From positions 434,001 to 498,000 of the forward strand of contig NZ_JBNNIX010000002.1 in NCBI RefSeq assembly GCF_050269735.1: 64,000 nt of DNA. Direction: 5' to 3'. The notes under the pieces were generated by a model. That model was not told where the DNA came from. It made no database searches and saw only the letters and a program-made list of their open reading frames with translations. Of the stretch, positions 8,142 through 16,443 are shown one piece after another. The position numbers were made by a program, and so were the translations under genes. The DNA comes from Paenisporosarcina sp050269735. Lineage in GTDB: Bacteria > Bacillota > Bacilli > Bacillales_A > Planococcaceae. Position 1 is the stretch's first letter, and the number at the start of each line of letters is the position of its first letter.

Positions 8142-9245
8142 CTAAATCAATGATGGACGAACTTGAATTTCTACTCCTTTAGGTGCATACGCTGCAATCA
8201 CGACGTTCGGTTGATTGACAGTAATCCAGCCTAGACCGGAAAACACAATATCCGTCTTCCCTGCTTTAACAGAAAACTCGTGACGAACAAGTGGCGGGAA
8301 ATCATCTTTGAATTCTGCTGATGGTGGTGCAAGCATTCCACCAAGATGTTCAGCATACAAAGCATCCGCATTTTCAAGTTTCGTACGGTGAATATTTAAG
8401 TCATTCGAAATATGAACCGTAAATGACGCTCGTTCACCTTGAATGAAATCAAATCGTGCAAGCCCACCAAGGAATAAAGTTTGTCCTGAATTCAACTGGA
8501 AAATTTTAGGTTTAATTTCTTTTTTAGGTGTGATCCATTTTAATTCAGATGAGTCAAGAAAATGCGCCATTTGATGGTGATTGATAATTCCTGGCGTATC
8601 AAAAAGTGACTGATCGTCATCTAAAGGAATTTCAATTAAATCAAGTGTTGTACCAGGGAAATGTGATGTTGTGATTACTTCTTTTTCACCTGTCACTTGT
8701 TTGATGATACGGTTGATGAACGTCGATTTTCCGACATTTGTACAACCAACTACATATGCATTCTTGCCATCACGAAGACGATCGATCGCTTCCATTGCCT
8801 CTACCATGCCTGTCCCTTTATGGGCACTGACTAACATGACATCTACTGGTTTCAATCCTAACTTCTTCGCTTCCTGTTGTAACCACTGGATAACGCGATG
8901 TTTCTTCACTGATTTAGGCAATAAATCCACTTTGTTCGCCACAAGTAAAATTGGATTGTTCCCAACAAAGCGGTGCAAACCTGGCAACCAGCTCCCATTG
9001 AAATCGAAAATATCAACGATTTTCACGATCAAACCTTGTTCATTGCCAAGACTGTTCAAGATACGAAGGAAATCATCATCTGTTAAAGAAACAGGTTGCA
9101 ATTCGTTATAATTTTTCAGACGGAAACAACGTTGGCAAATGATTACTTCTTTTTCCAACGAAGATTGTGGTGCATATCCGGGTTCTTTTGGATCTTGTGT
9201 TTGTATTTGAGTACCGCATCCGATACATGTTGGTATAGTTGTCAA
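8142..9245 (-). CDS. yqeH: YqeH, circularly permuted ribosome-biogenesis GTPase
   Basis: YqeH assists 30S subunit assembly. An N-terminal zinc finger (C7-x2-C10, C37-x2-C40) precedes a GTPase domain whose motifs come in permuted order: NKVD (G4), SAHKG (G5), GCTNVGKST (G1), then DTPG (G3), followed by a C-terminal RNA-binding region. I chose the TTG at 9245: GGGAGG lies seven bases before it, and the resulting MTTIPTCIGCG matches the family start (367 residues). An ATG at 9260 would place the ribosome binding site inside the gene. Confidence 0.92.
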   Translation of the reverse strand: MTTIPTCIGCGTQIQTQDPKEPGYAPQSSLEKEVIICQRCFRLKNYNELQPVSLTDDDFLRILNSLGNEQGLIVKIVDIFDFNGSWLPGLHRFVGNNPILLVANKVDLLPKSVKKHRVIQWLQQEAKKLGLKPVDVMLVSAHKGTGMVEAMEAIDRLRDGKNAYVVGCTNVGKSTFINRIIKQVTGEKEVITTSHFPGTTLDLIEIPLDDDQSLFDTPGIINHHQMAHFLDSSELKWITPKKEIKPKIFQLNSGQTLFLGGLARFDFIQGERASFTVHISNDLNIHRTKLENADALYAEHLGGMLAPPSAEFKDDFPPLVRHEFSVKAGKTDIVFSGLGWITVNQPNVVIAAYAPKGVEIQVRPSLI

Positions 9246-9763
9246 ACTTCTTCCTCCCAAGTTACATAACCTCTTCTTTTTAATGCTCTAAAAATACGAC
9301 GTTCAACCAATCGATTGAAACGAGTGAAAAAACCGTCCGATTTTGCGACAGGCAATACTAAAATCGTATGTAATCTAATGCGATTGCCTCCGACAACATC
9401 CGTCAACAGCTGATCGCCAATCACTACTACTTCTTCACGTTTCACGTCCATTAATTGAAGCGCTTTACGAAAGGCTTTACCCATCGGTTTACGTGCTTTA
9501 TAAATAAAAGGAATACCAAGTGGATCTGCGAATGATTTCACGCGCATCTCGCTATTGTTCGAAACAATCGTTACCTGAATTCCTGCGTCTTTCATACTTT
9601 TCAGCCAGTTCACAAGTTTGGGCGTCGCATCTGGACGGTCCCATTCAACTAACGTGTTATCCAGATCCGTAATGATTCCTCGGATTCCCTTATCAAGCAA
9701 TCGTTCTGGCGAAATGTCGAAAACACTTTTCACAAATTCGCTCGGTAAAAATTTTTTATACAC
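9242..9763 (-). CDS. yqeG: YqeG family HAD-type phosphatase
   Basis: This 173-residue HAD IIIA phosphatase has the nucleophile motif DLDNT (D33, D35) and a later VIGDQLLTDVVGG acid motif. Its substrate in Bacilli is not established; related plant and yeast enzymes dephosphorylate phosphatidylglycerophosphate. It starts with GTG at 9763 after GGAGTG and is the first gene of the yqeG-to-yqeM operon. Its stop overlaps the TTG start of yqeH by four bases. Confidence 0.9.
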   Translation of the reverse strand: MYKKFLPSEFVKSVFDISPERLLDKGIRGIITDLDNTLVEWDRPDATPKLVNWLKSMKDAGIQVTIVSNNSEMRVKSFADPLGIPFIYKARKPMGKAFRKALQLMDVKREEVVVIGDQLLTDVVGGNRIRLHTILVLPVAKSDGFFTRFNRLVERRIFRALKRRGYVTWEEEV

Positions 9764-9800
9764 CGTGACACACTCCGTTCAACCTATTTTTCTCTAATGA

Positions 9801-10583
9801 TTATAACATACTCCCTATTTTCTCACCCACTCGTACCCGACTTCCAGGAGTAATGGACGAATCCAGTTGAAATGCGTCTTTTTCAAAAAGCAAAACGACA
9901 GTAGAACCAAACGTGAAATAACCGATTTCCTCGCCTTTGATCCAGTCCCGTGATGTGTTTGTCATTTCGATTGAGTTCACAAACATGGCACCCACACTAA
10001 TGACTGCACAGTTTTTTTGATTTGGACAAACCAAATGGGTAACTTGTCGATAGTTTCCGCTGATTGGCGTTTTTCCATAAGTCAATCCAGCCTGATTTAC
10101 AGGGTAGGATTTTTCCCCGAGTGTCATTTGTTTTTTCACATGACCGTTGACTGGACTATGAATACGATGATAATCAGCAGGACTTAAATAAAAAACCATA
10201 TAGGTTCCACCTACATATTGTGATGCCAAATCCACATTTCCAACCAAATCCGTCACGGTATATGACTTTTCCTTCACTAAAAAAGTGCCGGTGGATGAAA
10301 TCGAACCAATTGATTCAACCTTTGCATCAACAGGACTCCCAGCTTCCATTTCACCTTGTGCAATAGGTCGATGCTGTGCATCAATTTTGCGGATAAAAAA
10401 ATCATGCAAAGTAGGAAAAGTTTCGATAGATTGTGAAACTTCGTGCATTTGTATTCCGTATGTACGTATATAAGATGGAATCACTTTGCGACTCAAGGAC
10501 GATTTAGCGAATTTTTGGATAGCCATCGAAGACCACTTGCCATTCGTCAGTTCAATAAGTGTTTGGTAAATTTTCTGTTTCAC
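9801..10583 (-). CDS. psd: Phosphatidylserine decarboxylase proenzyme
   Basis: Psd converts phosphatidylserine to phosphatidylethanolamine at the membrane. The 260-residue proenzyme has the FGST self-cleavage motif near residue 230, where the new N-terminal serine becomes the pyruvoyl cofactor, and the upstream YLSPADYHRIHSPVNG histidine region. The start is GTG at 10583 with AGGTGG upstream. It diverges from pssA, the preceding enzyme in the pathway, so both probably share the 91-base promoter region. No clear terminator follows. Confidence 0.94.
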   Translation of the reverse strand: MKQKIYQTLIELTNGKWSSMAIQKFAKSSLSRKVIPSYIRTYGIQMHEVSQSIETFPTLHDFFIRKIDAQHRPIAQGEMEAGSPVDAKVESIGSISSTGTFLVKEKSYTVTDLVGNVDLASQYVGGTYMVFYLSPADYHRIHSPVNGHVKKQMTLGEKSYPVNQAGLTYGKTPISGNYRQVTHLVCPNQKNCAVISVGAMFVNSIEMTNTSRDWIKGEEIGYFTFGSTVVLLFEKDAFQLDSSITPGSRVRVGEKIGSML

Positions 10584-10674
10584 ATTATCCCACCTGTTCT
10601 AAATATGTTCTACCTTTTTTTAGTTGAAAGAAGTATAATGAACTAATACTTTACACAAGAAGGAGTGTCGTCCA

Positions 10675-11214
10675 TTGTTTTTAATGCATCGAGTGGATCA
10701 CACAATCAAGAAAATGAAAGCCCATGCAGCAAATATGATCACCATCGGGAATTTATCCTTTGGTGGTGCTTCCATAATGACCACATTAAACGAATCTTAT
10801 AGCTATAGTGTTCTGTTTATATTTATCGCAGCGTTACTGGATCGTTTCGACGGGATGGTCGCTCGTAAACTAGGTCAAGAATCGGAACTTGGAAAACAAC
10901 TCGATTCCATGAGCGATATTATCTCATTCGGCGTTGCCCCTGCGATTCTCATATACATGGTTGATTTATTTGAATTTGGAACAGCTGGAATGGTCATCAC
11001 CATCATTTATATTGCAAGCGGTGCTTTTCGTTTGGCCCGTTTCAATATCATGGATTCGAATGGCTACTTTACTGGTCTCCCGATCACCGCTGCCGGTACG
11101 ATATTGACGCTTTCTTATTTTGGATTGTCCCTGTTTGCACCAGTCTTTTATATGTTCCTCGTGCTTATTCTGGCTATATTAATGATTAGTACATTTACAT
11201 TAAAAAAAGTGTAA
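10675..11214 (+). CDS. pssA: CDP-diacylglycerol-serine O-phosphatidyltransferase
   Basis: PssA makes phosphatidylserine from CDP-diacylglycerol and serine. The 179 residues contain the full CDP-alcohol transferase signature, DG-x2-AR-x8-G-x3-D-x3-D, starting at DGMVARKLG, plus several membrane helices. The start is taken as TTG at 10675, nine bases after AGGAG; the ATG at 10684 is too far from it. With the divergent psd it forms the phosphatidylethanolamine branch. Confidence 0.93.
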   Translation: MFLMHRVDHTIKKMKAHAANMITIGNLSFGGASIMTTLNESYSYSVLFIFIAALLDRFDGMVARKLGQESELGKQLDSMSDIISFGVAPAILIYMVDLFEFGTAGMVITIIYIASGAFRLARFNIMDSNGYFTGLPITAAGTILTLSYFGLSLFAPVFYMFLVLILAILMISTFTLKKV

Positions 11215-11240
11215 CGACCGCAAATTGTGGTCGTTTTTTT
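11213..11240 (+). terminator. pssA intrinsic terminator
   Basis: AACGACC pairs with GGTCGTT around a 9-base loop and is followed by a run of T, immediately after the pssA stop. Confidence 0.85.
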
Positions 11241-11268
11241 CATGCTTTTTATGTCGTTCACATATAGT
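11240..11268 (+). promoter_or_regulatory. possible mother-cell (sigma-E/K type) promoter of sigK
   Basis: CATATAGT at 11261-11268 fits the sigma-E/sigma-K -10 form CATANNNT, with a weak TCATGCTT -35-like stretch 13 bases upstream. It lies between the pssA terminator and the sigK ribosome binding site, where a sporulation promoter is expected. This is inference from short matches. Confidence 0.35.
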
Positions 11269-11299
11269 GACAAAAGACGACATGGAGGTGCACATCATC

Positions 11300-12049
11300 A
11301 TGAGTGGTTTATTGTCTGCTGTCCTGCAATTATGGATTGAAATTCCAGCAGTCTTAGGTTACTTGAAAGGTCAGGCATTTAGAAAGCCCCTATCCCAAGA
11401 AGAAGAAGCCATATATGTTGAACGTTGCCTAACCGGTGATGAGGAAGCCAAACACGAATTGATTGAACGAAATATGCGACTTGTCGCGCACATCGTCAAA
11501 AAATTCCATCCAAAACATGAACAACTCGATGACTACATTTCAATCGGTACAATCGGTTTAATGAAAGCCGTCGCAAGCTACACTCCTGATAAAAAGACCC
11601 GCCTCGCCACATACGCCGCCCGCTGCATAGAAAATGAAATTCTCATGCATTTGCGTTCCCAGAAAAAAGTTCAGAAAGATGTCTCACTCTACGAACCGAT
11701 TGGCACAGATAAGGATGGCCATTCACTCCAAATTACCGATCTTCTTCAAACTGACGAAGATACTGCCCAACAAACGCTGGAACAAAAAGAACAAATGGCA
11801 AGACTTTATCGACATTTGGACAAATTAGAAAAACGCGAAATTGAAATTATTGAGCGCCGGTATGGGTTGCACCAATTTGAACCGATGACACAAAAACAGA
11901 TCGCCAAGCAATTGAATATTTCAAGAAGTTACGTTTCCCGCATTGAAAAGCGAGCGCTCGTCAAGCTGTATCAATTGTTTAAACATGAAAAAAACTCTCT
12001 CGATTCACTGGATATCGAAAGAGCCTCCAACAATCAATCTCTATTTTAA
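11300..12049 (+). CDS. sigK: RNA polymerase sporulation sigma factor sigma-K (pro-form), uninterrupted
   Basis: Sigma-K directs late mother-cell gene expression during spore formation. The 249 residues begin with a hydrophobic pro-sequence (about 1-20, MSGLLSAVLQLWIEIPAVLG) that SpoIVFB-type processing would remove. Then come region 2 (LVAHIVKKFH, YISIGTIGLMKAV, TYAARCIENEILMHLRS) and region 4 with KQIAKQLNISRSYVSRIEKRAL. The ATG at 11300 has GGAGGTG nine bases upstream. The gene is whole, with no skin-type insertion. A 20-residue C-terminal tail after the conserved helix coincides with a hairpin serving the facing mtnN. Confidence 0.94.
   Translation: MSGLLSAVLQLWIEIPAVLGYLKGQAFRKPLSQEEEAIYVERCLTGDEEAKHELIERNMRLVAHIVKKFHPKHEQLDDYISIGTIGLMKAVASYTPDKKTRLATYAARCIENEILMHLRSQKKVQKDVSLYEPIGTDKDGHSLQITDLLQTDEDTAQQTLEQKEQMARLYRHLDKLEKREIEIIERRYGLHQFEPMTQKQIAKQLNISRSYVSRIEKRALVKLYQLFKHEKNSLDSLDIERASNNQSLF
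11987..12023 (-). terminator. mtnN terminator embedded in the sigK coding sequence
   Basis: Read on the minus strand, CTCTTTCGAT and ATCGAGAGAG form a 10-bp stem (one G-U pair) with a 9-base loop, followed by seven T. It lies about 40-75 bases past the mtnN stop and inside the last codons of the convergent sigK. No other terminator follows mtnN. Confidence 0.7.
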
Positions 12050-12062
12050 CATGGAAACGTGC

Positions 12063-12755
12063 TTATAATTTACTGATAACGTGTAAAACGATTTGTGTCG
12101 AATGTTTTGCAGCTGTCGGAAGGAATTCATCAAAACTAATTGAGGATTCTTTTCCTGCAATGTCCGACAACGCACGAATAACGACAAATGGTACGTCGAA
12201 TTGGTGGCACACTTGCGCAACAGCAGCCGCTTCCATTTCCGCAGCCTTCATGTGAGGGAAATGTGTACGCACGCTCTCAACGCGTATAGGATCGTTCATA
12301 AACGAGTCTCCTGTAGCAATGAGTCCAGTTGCAAACTGATGCTGGCCTAATTCTTCCACAGCCTCTTCAGCTAGCTTGCGAAGTTTTGCGTCCGTTGTGA
12401 ATGCTGCAGGTAGCTGGGGTACTTGTCCCATTTCATAGCCGAATGCCGTTACATCCACATCATGGTGACGTACTTCATCCGAAATGACAACCGCTCCCAC
12501 TTCCAGTTCAGCGTCAAATCCGCCAGCAGAACCTGTATTGATCACTGCATCCGGTTTGAATTGTTGAAGTAAAATCGTCGTCGACATTGCTGCATTTACT
12601 TTACCGATTCCACTTTTTAGCAAGACCACTTCATGTCCTGCATATGTACCTTCAGTGAATTCACTGTTTGCGATGACAGTTGTTTGTGGATTTTCAATTG
12701 CCAAACGTAACGCTTCAACTTCTTGTTCCATTGCGCCAATTACTGCTATTTTCAT
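12063..12755 (-). CDS. mtnN: 5'-methylthioadenosine/S-adenosylhomocysteine nucleosidase
   Basis: MtnN removes adenine from methylthioadenosine and S-adenosylhomocysteine, for methionine salvage and methyl-cycle detoxification. The 230 residues show the N-terminal IGAMEQEVEAL acid motif, the NTGSAGGFD phosphorylase-fold loop, the AAEMEAAAVAQVC nucleoside-binding motif, and the catalytic aspartate in RALSDIAG. The gene precedes yrrS-greA-udk in B. subtilis order. It faces sigK across only 13 bases. Confidence 0.96.
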   Translation of the reverse strand: MKIAVIGAMEQEVEALRLAIENPQTTVIANSEFTEGTYAGHEVVLLKSGIGKVNAAMSTTILLQQFKPDAVINTGSAGGFDAELEVGAVVISDEVRHHDVDVTAFGYEMGQVPQLPAAFTTDAKLRKLAEEAVEELGQHQFATGLIATGDSFMNDPIRVESVRTHFPHMKAAEMEAAAVAQVCHQFDVPFVVIRALSDIAGKESSISFDEFLPTAAKHSTQIVLHVISKL

Positions 12756-12837
12756 ATCGTTTACGCCTCTTCTCTGTTTTTAAAAACACTTGATGCCATA
12801 CTGTTTTTTATTGTATCGTGCAAAAACACTTCCCTAA

Positions 12838-12875
12838 AAATAATAAAAGCGGCGCCGAAAGTCAATAGGCGCCGT
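12838..12875 (-). terminator. yrrS intrinsic terminator
   Basis: On the minus strand CGGCGCC and GGCGCCG pair around a short loop, followed by CTTTTATTATTTTT. The stem includes the last yrrS codons. Confidence 0.7.
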
Positions 12876-13569
12876 CCAATGTTTTCAAAGTCTCCATTTT
12901 TACAGGTTTCCAGCCTTCGCCATCCACCCACTCTAAATAGACACGATATTTTTCTTTTTTATCTTTAGATGATACAACACCGATGGATTTCTGAGGACTT
13001 CCACCGTTTTGAATTTGCCAAACAATCATGTTATCTGCGGATAATCCCGTTGTATAGGCAATAGCTTTTAGTTTTTCATCCCAGTCCACATGACCTTCGG
13101 AATAAACCGACGTATGTTCACCTGTTTGTGATGTTCCTATCGGTTTCCAAGCTGTGTTGACGATGCGTTCAGATACAAGTGGGTCATCAGAAGGTGTTGA
13201 AGTGACAGTGCCACCTGTCGTTGAATCTTCAGTAGTTGTAGATTCATCTTCAGTTGCTGTTTCTTCTTCAGTCGATTCACTGTCTTCAGTTTCTTCTGCA
13301 GTTTCTTCAGCAATTTGTTCTGAACCGATTTGGTCTTCAGGGTCTACATCTTCTTCTTGCGAGCCATCTGCCGTTTCTGCAGACTCCGTATCTTTCGTGC
13401 TATCATCTTTCCCAGCTTTTTCTGGTTTATCGTTGCCTAGGAAAATAAACCCGGCAGTAATGATAATAAGGACGACTACAAGACCTATAAGTGCATTTAA
13501 TATTGTGTTCGAGCTTGGTTTTTTTGGTCGATTACTTCTTGAGGTATATCGACGCTGAGTATTTGCCAT
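12862..13569 (-). CDS. yrrS: YrrS family (DUF1510) membrane-anchored protein
   Basis: The 235 residues show a basic N-terminus, one membrane helix (about 27-46, ILNALIGLVVVLIIITAGF), a long acidic Ser/Thr/Glu-rich linker (about 48-125) and a C-terminal folded domain with VWQIQNGGSPQKSIGVVSSK. This order fits the DUF1510/YrrS family of sporulating Bacilli; the molecular function is not known to me. The ATG at 13569 has GGGGGAG upstream. In B. subtilis yrrS is followed by pbpI, which is missing here; greA lies on the other side of a repeat array instead. Confidence 0.8.
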   Translation of the reverse strand: MANTQRRYTSRSNRPKKPSSNTILNALIGLVVVLIIITAGFIFLGNDKPEKAGKDDSTKDTESAETADGSQEEDVDPEDQIGSEQIAEETAEETEDSESTEEETATEDESTTTEDSTTGGTVTSTPSDDPLVSERIVNTAWKPIGTSQTGEHTSVYSEGHVDWDEKLKAIAYTTGLSADNMIVWQIQNGGSPQKSIGVVSSKDKKEKYRVYLEWVDGEGWKPVKMETLKTLDGAY

Positions 13570-13690
13570 ATGCGTACTCCCCCTTATATACAGCATGATA
13601 CCATAAATGTTGATGACAATTTAGACGAATGTGTTAAGGAAATGTTTCATTTGGATGTGGTCTTGGCTAAATTTTGGATCTGGAAATGTA

Positions 13691-13830
13691 TTTGGATTAA
13701 CTTTTGGGTTTTTGGAGCAACTTTTGTGAATTTGTAGTAACTTTTGTGAATTGGGAGCAACTTTAAATTTTTTGGAGCAACTTTCGTGATTTGGGAGCAA
13801 CTTTTACAGTTTTTGGAACAACTTCACCAA
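13691..13830 (+). repeat. intergenic array A of about seven 20-bp CAACT units
   Basis: Seven degenerate units of 19-22 bp run in tandem, with consensus close to TTTGGAGCAACTTTTGTGAA. The GCAACTTT core is strongest. TTT tracts fall near both the start and middle of each unit, so A/T tracts recur roughly every 10 bp. The 358-bp gap between yrrS and greA otherwise holds only the greA terminator. The same architecture recurs at 24737-24873, 32545-32655 and 53585-53700. Confidence 0.8.
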
Positions 13831-13887
13831 TTCCTCAGTAACGAACCAATTTCGTATTACGTCCTAATTACTATTCCCCACAAAAAA

Positions 13888-13923
13888 CAAAAAATCCACT
13901 CCCAAATACAGGAGCGGATTTTG
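13888..13923 (-). terminator. greA intrinsic terminator
   Basis: On the minus strand AAATCCGCTCC pairs with GGAGTGGATTT (one wobble) around a TGTATTT loop and is followed by a T-run, directly after the greA stop. Confidence 0.85.
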
Positions 13924-13927
13924 AAAA

Positions 13928-14404
13928 TTATTTGATTGATACAATCTTGACGTCCATTTCGCCGCCAGGAGTAAGTACCTTAACTTGATCTCCAACGGAA
14001 CGGCCAATCAGGCTTTTCGCGATTGGTGAGTCATTTGAAATAAGACCTTCCATCGGATCTGCTTCCGCTGAACCAACGATTGTGTATGTCTCTTCATCAC
14101 CGTCTGGAATTTCAATAAAGGAAACTGTTTTTCCAAGGGATACGATGTGGTTGTTTTGCTCGTCTTCTTCAATAATGACCGCATTGCGGATCATAGATTC
14201 TAAAGTTGAGATACGTCCCTCAACGAATGCTTGGTCTTCTTTTGCAGAATCGTACTCTGAGTTCTCGGACAAGTCACCGAAGCTACGAGCAATCTTAATA
14301 CGTTCTACCACTTCTTTACGTTTAACTGTTTTTAAGAATTCAAGTTCGTCCGCTAATTTCTGCTTTCCAGCAGCAGTCATAGGGTATTGTTTTTCTGTTG
14401 ACAA
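13928..14404 (-). CDS. greA: Transcription elongation factor GreA
   Basis: GreA rescues backtracked RNA polymerase by stimulating cleavage of the transcript 3' end. The 158 residues show the N-terminal coiled coil with the acidic tip in SFGDLSENSEYDSAKEDQ and the C-terminal FKBP-like domain (DPMEGLISNDSPIAKSLIGR). The start is TTG at 14404, preceded by AAGGAGTG at good distance. Its own terminator follows, and a 109-base gap to udk may hold a promoter. Confidence 0.96.
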   Translation of the reverse strand: MSTEKQYPMTAAGKQKLADELEFLKTVKRKEVVERIKIARSFGDLSENSEYDSAKEDQAFVEGRISTLESMIRNAVIIEEDEQNNHIVSLGKTVSFIEIPDGDEETYTIVGSAEADPMEGLISNDSPIAKSLIGRSVGDQVKVLTPGGEMDVKIVSIK

Positions 14405-14513
14405 TGTATTTCACTCCTTCAACTACTTGCTAACTCATAAAAATACTATGTCTCGCAGCTTATGAATATGCGGCTAAGTATTTAGATAATTTTGTCAGTC
14501 TTTCACAATCATA

Positions 14514-15152
14514 TTACACAATGATATCAGATTCAAGAATTGTTTTAATTTTTGTAACCATTAAATCGATGGCAACTTGATTTTGGCCGCCTTCAGGAAT
14601 AATGATATCTGCATATCTTTTTGTCGGTTCAATAAATTGGTTATGCATCGGACGTACTACAGAAATGTACTGTTCGACAACCGAGTCGATTGAACGTCCA
14701 CGCTCATTAATGTCACGTAGTATCCGACGAATGATGCGTAAATCCGAATCCGTATCGACAAACAATTTAATGTCCATCAGATCCCTCAAGCGCTCGTCTT
14801 CAAGAACCAAAATACCTTCCAATATAATAACATCCTGTGGTTCAATAGCAATCGTTTCGTTTGCACGTGTATGAATTGCATAATCATACACCGGTTTTTC
14901 GATTGCTTTACGATTTAAAAGTTGGTGTATATGTTCAATTAATAAATCTGTATCGAAAGCAAGAGGATGGTCATAGTTTGTCGTAAGACGCTCCTCAAAT
15001 TCTAAATGGCTTTGGTCTTTATAATAGTAGTCTTGTTCGATTACTACAACGGCTTTTTCTTTGTAAACGTCATAAATTGCCTTGGTAACACTTGTTTTCC
15101 CTGAACCAGAGCCACCAGCAATACCAATAACAAGCGGGCGCTTAAATGTCAT
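14514..15152 (-). CDS. udk: Uridine kinase
   Basis: Udk phosphorylates uridine and cytidine in pyrimidine salvage. The 212 residues begin with a P-loop, IAGGSGSGKTS (about 11-21), followed by EQDYYYKDQSHL and the DHPLAFD substrate segment. The ATG overlaps the trhP2 stop by four bases (ATGA), so it is the last gene of the trmR-trhP1-trhP2-udk unit. Confidence 0.96.
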   Translation of the reverse strand: MTFKRPLVIGIAGGSGSGKTSVTKAIYDVYKEKAVVVIEQDYYYKDQSHLEFEERLTTNYDHPLAFDTDLLIEHIHQLLNRKAIEKPVYDYAIHTRANETIAIEPQDVIILEGILVLEDERLRDLMDIKLFVDTDSDLRIIRRILRDINERGRSIDSVVEQYISVVRPMHNQFIEPTKRYADIIIPEGGQNQVAIDLMVTKIKTILESDIIV

Positions 15153-16426
15153 CGTACAAGCTCCTTTCTCATCATGTTATTTGGTCGTACGGGGATGTCA
15201 GATTTGAAACGAACGATTTGTAACGGATGGCGTGCAACATCCAGTTCATTCCCTTTTTCATCCCATAATTCTGTAATGATCATGCGGAAATTTTCAATAT
15301 CCGGGCCGAAGAATTCCACTTCTTGCCCTTTTACGAAGTAATTTCGTTGTTGCAAAGTAACCATTTTCGTTTCTTCATCATAGTCCAGCACAAGACCGAT
15401 AAAGTCCGTTGTCGTTTTTCTTCCATGGACACCGTACATCTGCTCTTCAAATGTTGGTTCGCCTTCAAAGAATGCAGTTGCCGTATCACGGTTCGCACAT
15501 TTTTCAAGTTCTTCAAGCCATTCGCGTTTTATCACAAAGTTTTCTGGATCTGCACAGTATGCATCGATAACTTTTCGATATACGCTGACCACAGTTGCAA
15601 CATAATGAATGGATTTCATGCGGCCTTCAATTTTCAGTGAATCAATTCCCAGCTCGATCATGCGAGGGATGGATTCGACCAATTTTAAGTCTTTAGGACT
15701 CATGGCAAATGGTGCATCACCTTCACTGAATAAAGGTTCCTGCTTGCCATCGTTCTCTTGATACAGATCATAATCCCATCGACAAGACTGACAACAGCCA
15801 CCACGGTTTGAATCACGGGCTGTCATGTGATTCGACAACGTGCATCGTCCACTGTAAGCGATACACATGGCTCCATGAATGAACGCTTCGATTTCAATAT
15901 CGACTTTTTCTTTCATTTCCTCAATTTCGTCTCCACTCGTTTCTCGGGCAAGGACGACACGGTGCAAACCTTCATCTTTCCAGTATTGGACAGCTTTCCA
16001 GTTGGATAAGGATTGTTGTGTACTTAAATGGATTTCAAGTTTCGGTGCTTCCAGGCGGCAAGTTTCAATAATTAATGGATCTGCAACAATAATGCCTGTC
16101 ACTCCTGCTGATTCAATATCTTTTAAATATTGAGCCAGACCGTACATATTTTCGTTATGTGCAAAAATATTTGTCGTAACGTAAATTTTCGCACCATAGC
16201 CATTTGCAAACTCAACCGCTTGCCGCATTTCATCTATTGAAAAGTTCCCCGCATTTGAACGTAATCCAAATTCGCGGCCACCAATAAACACCGCGTCTGC
16301 ACCATAATGAACTGCGATTTTCAGCTTTTCAAGATCTCCTGCAGGAGCGAGAAGTTCTGGCTTTTTAACAATGACGCGTTTGCCATCAATGATTTCACTA
16401 ATTCGGTCATGTCTAAGCAATGCCAT
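15149..16426 (-). CDS. trhP2: TrhP2-type U32 peptidase-like tRNA hydroxylation protein (YrrO)
   Basis: The 425 residues form a peptidase U32 family protein. In B. subtilis YrrN/YrrO (TrhP1/TrhP2) act in prephenate-dependent formation of 5-hydroxyuridine at tRNA position 34. The family cysteine cluster is intact: CIAYSGRCTLSNH followed by GGCCQSC. A C-terminal beta domain follows (about 330-425). The ATG has GGGGAG upstream. Neighbours trhP1 and the methyltransferase trmR complete the wobble-uridine pathway. Confidence 0.92.
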   Translation of the reverse strand: MALLRHDRISEIIDGKRVIVKKPELLAPAGDLEKLKIAVHYGADAVFIGGREFGLRSNAGNFSIDEMRQAVEFANGYGAKIYVTTNIFAHNENMYGLAQYLKDIESAGVTGIIVADPLIIETCRLEAPKLEIHLSTQQSLSNWKAVQYWKDEGLHRVVLARETSGDEIEEMKEKVDIEIEAFIHGAMCIAYSGRCTLSNHMTARDSNRGGCCQSCRWDYDLYQENDGKQEPLFSEGDAPFAMSPKDLKLVESIPRMIELGIDSLKIEGRMKSIHYVATVVSVYRKVIDAYCADPENFVIKREWLEELEKCANRDTATAFFEGEPTFEEQMYGVHGRKTTTDFIGLVLDYDEETKMVTLQQRNYFVKGQEVEFFGPDIENFRMIITELWDEKGNELDVARHPLQIVRFKSDIPVRPNNMMRKELVR

Positions 16427-16443
16427 GCTAATACTCCCCTTCC

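Noticed and set aside
8671..9111. 146-codon plus-strand frame opposite yqeH
   Set aside because: It is the shadow of the conserved yqeH GTPase on the other strand, with no ribosome binding site or family similarity.
13154..13558. 134-codon plus-strand frame opposite yrrS
   Set aside because: It is antisense to the Ser/Thr/Glu-rich linker of yrrS and its Ser/Val-rich translation is a composition artefact. It has no ribosome binding site.
13691..13830. CRISPR array
   Set aside because: There is no constant repeat with unique spacers, no cas genes, and the degenerate unit is repeated directly without spacers.
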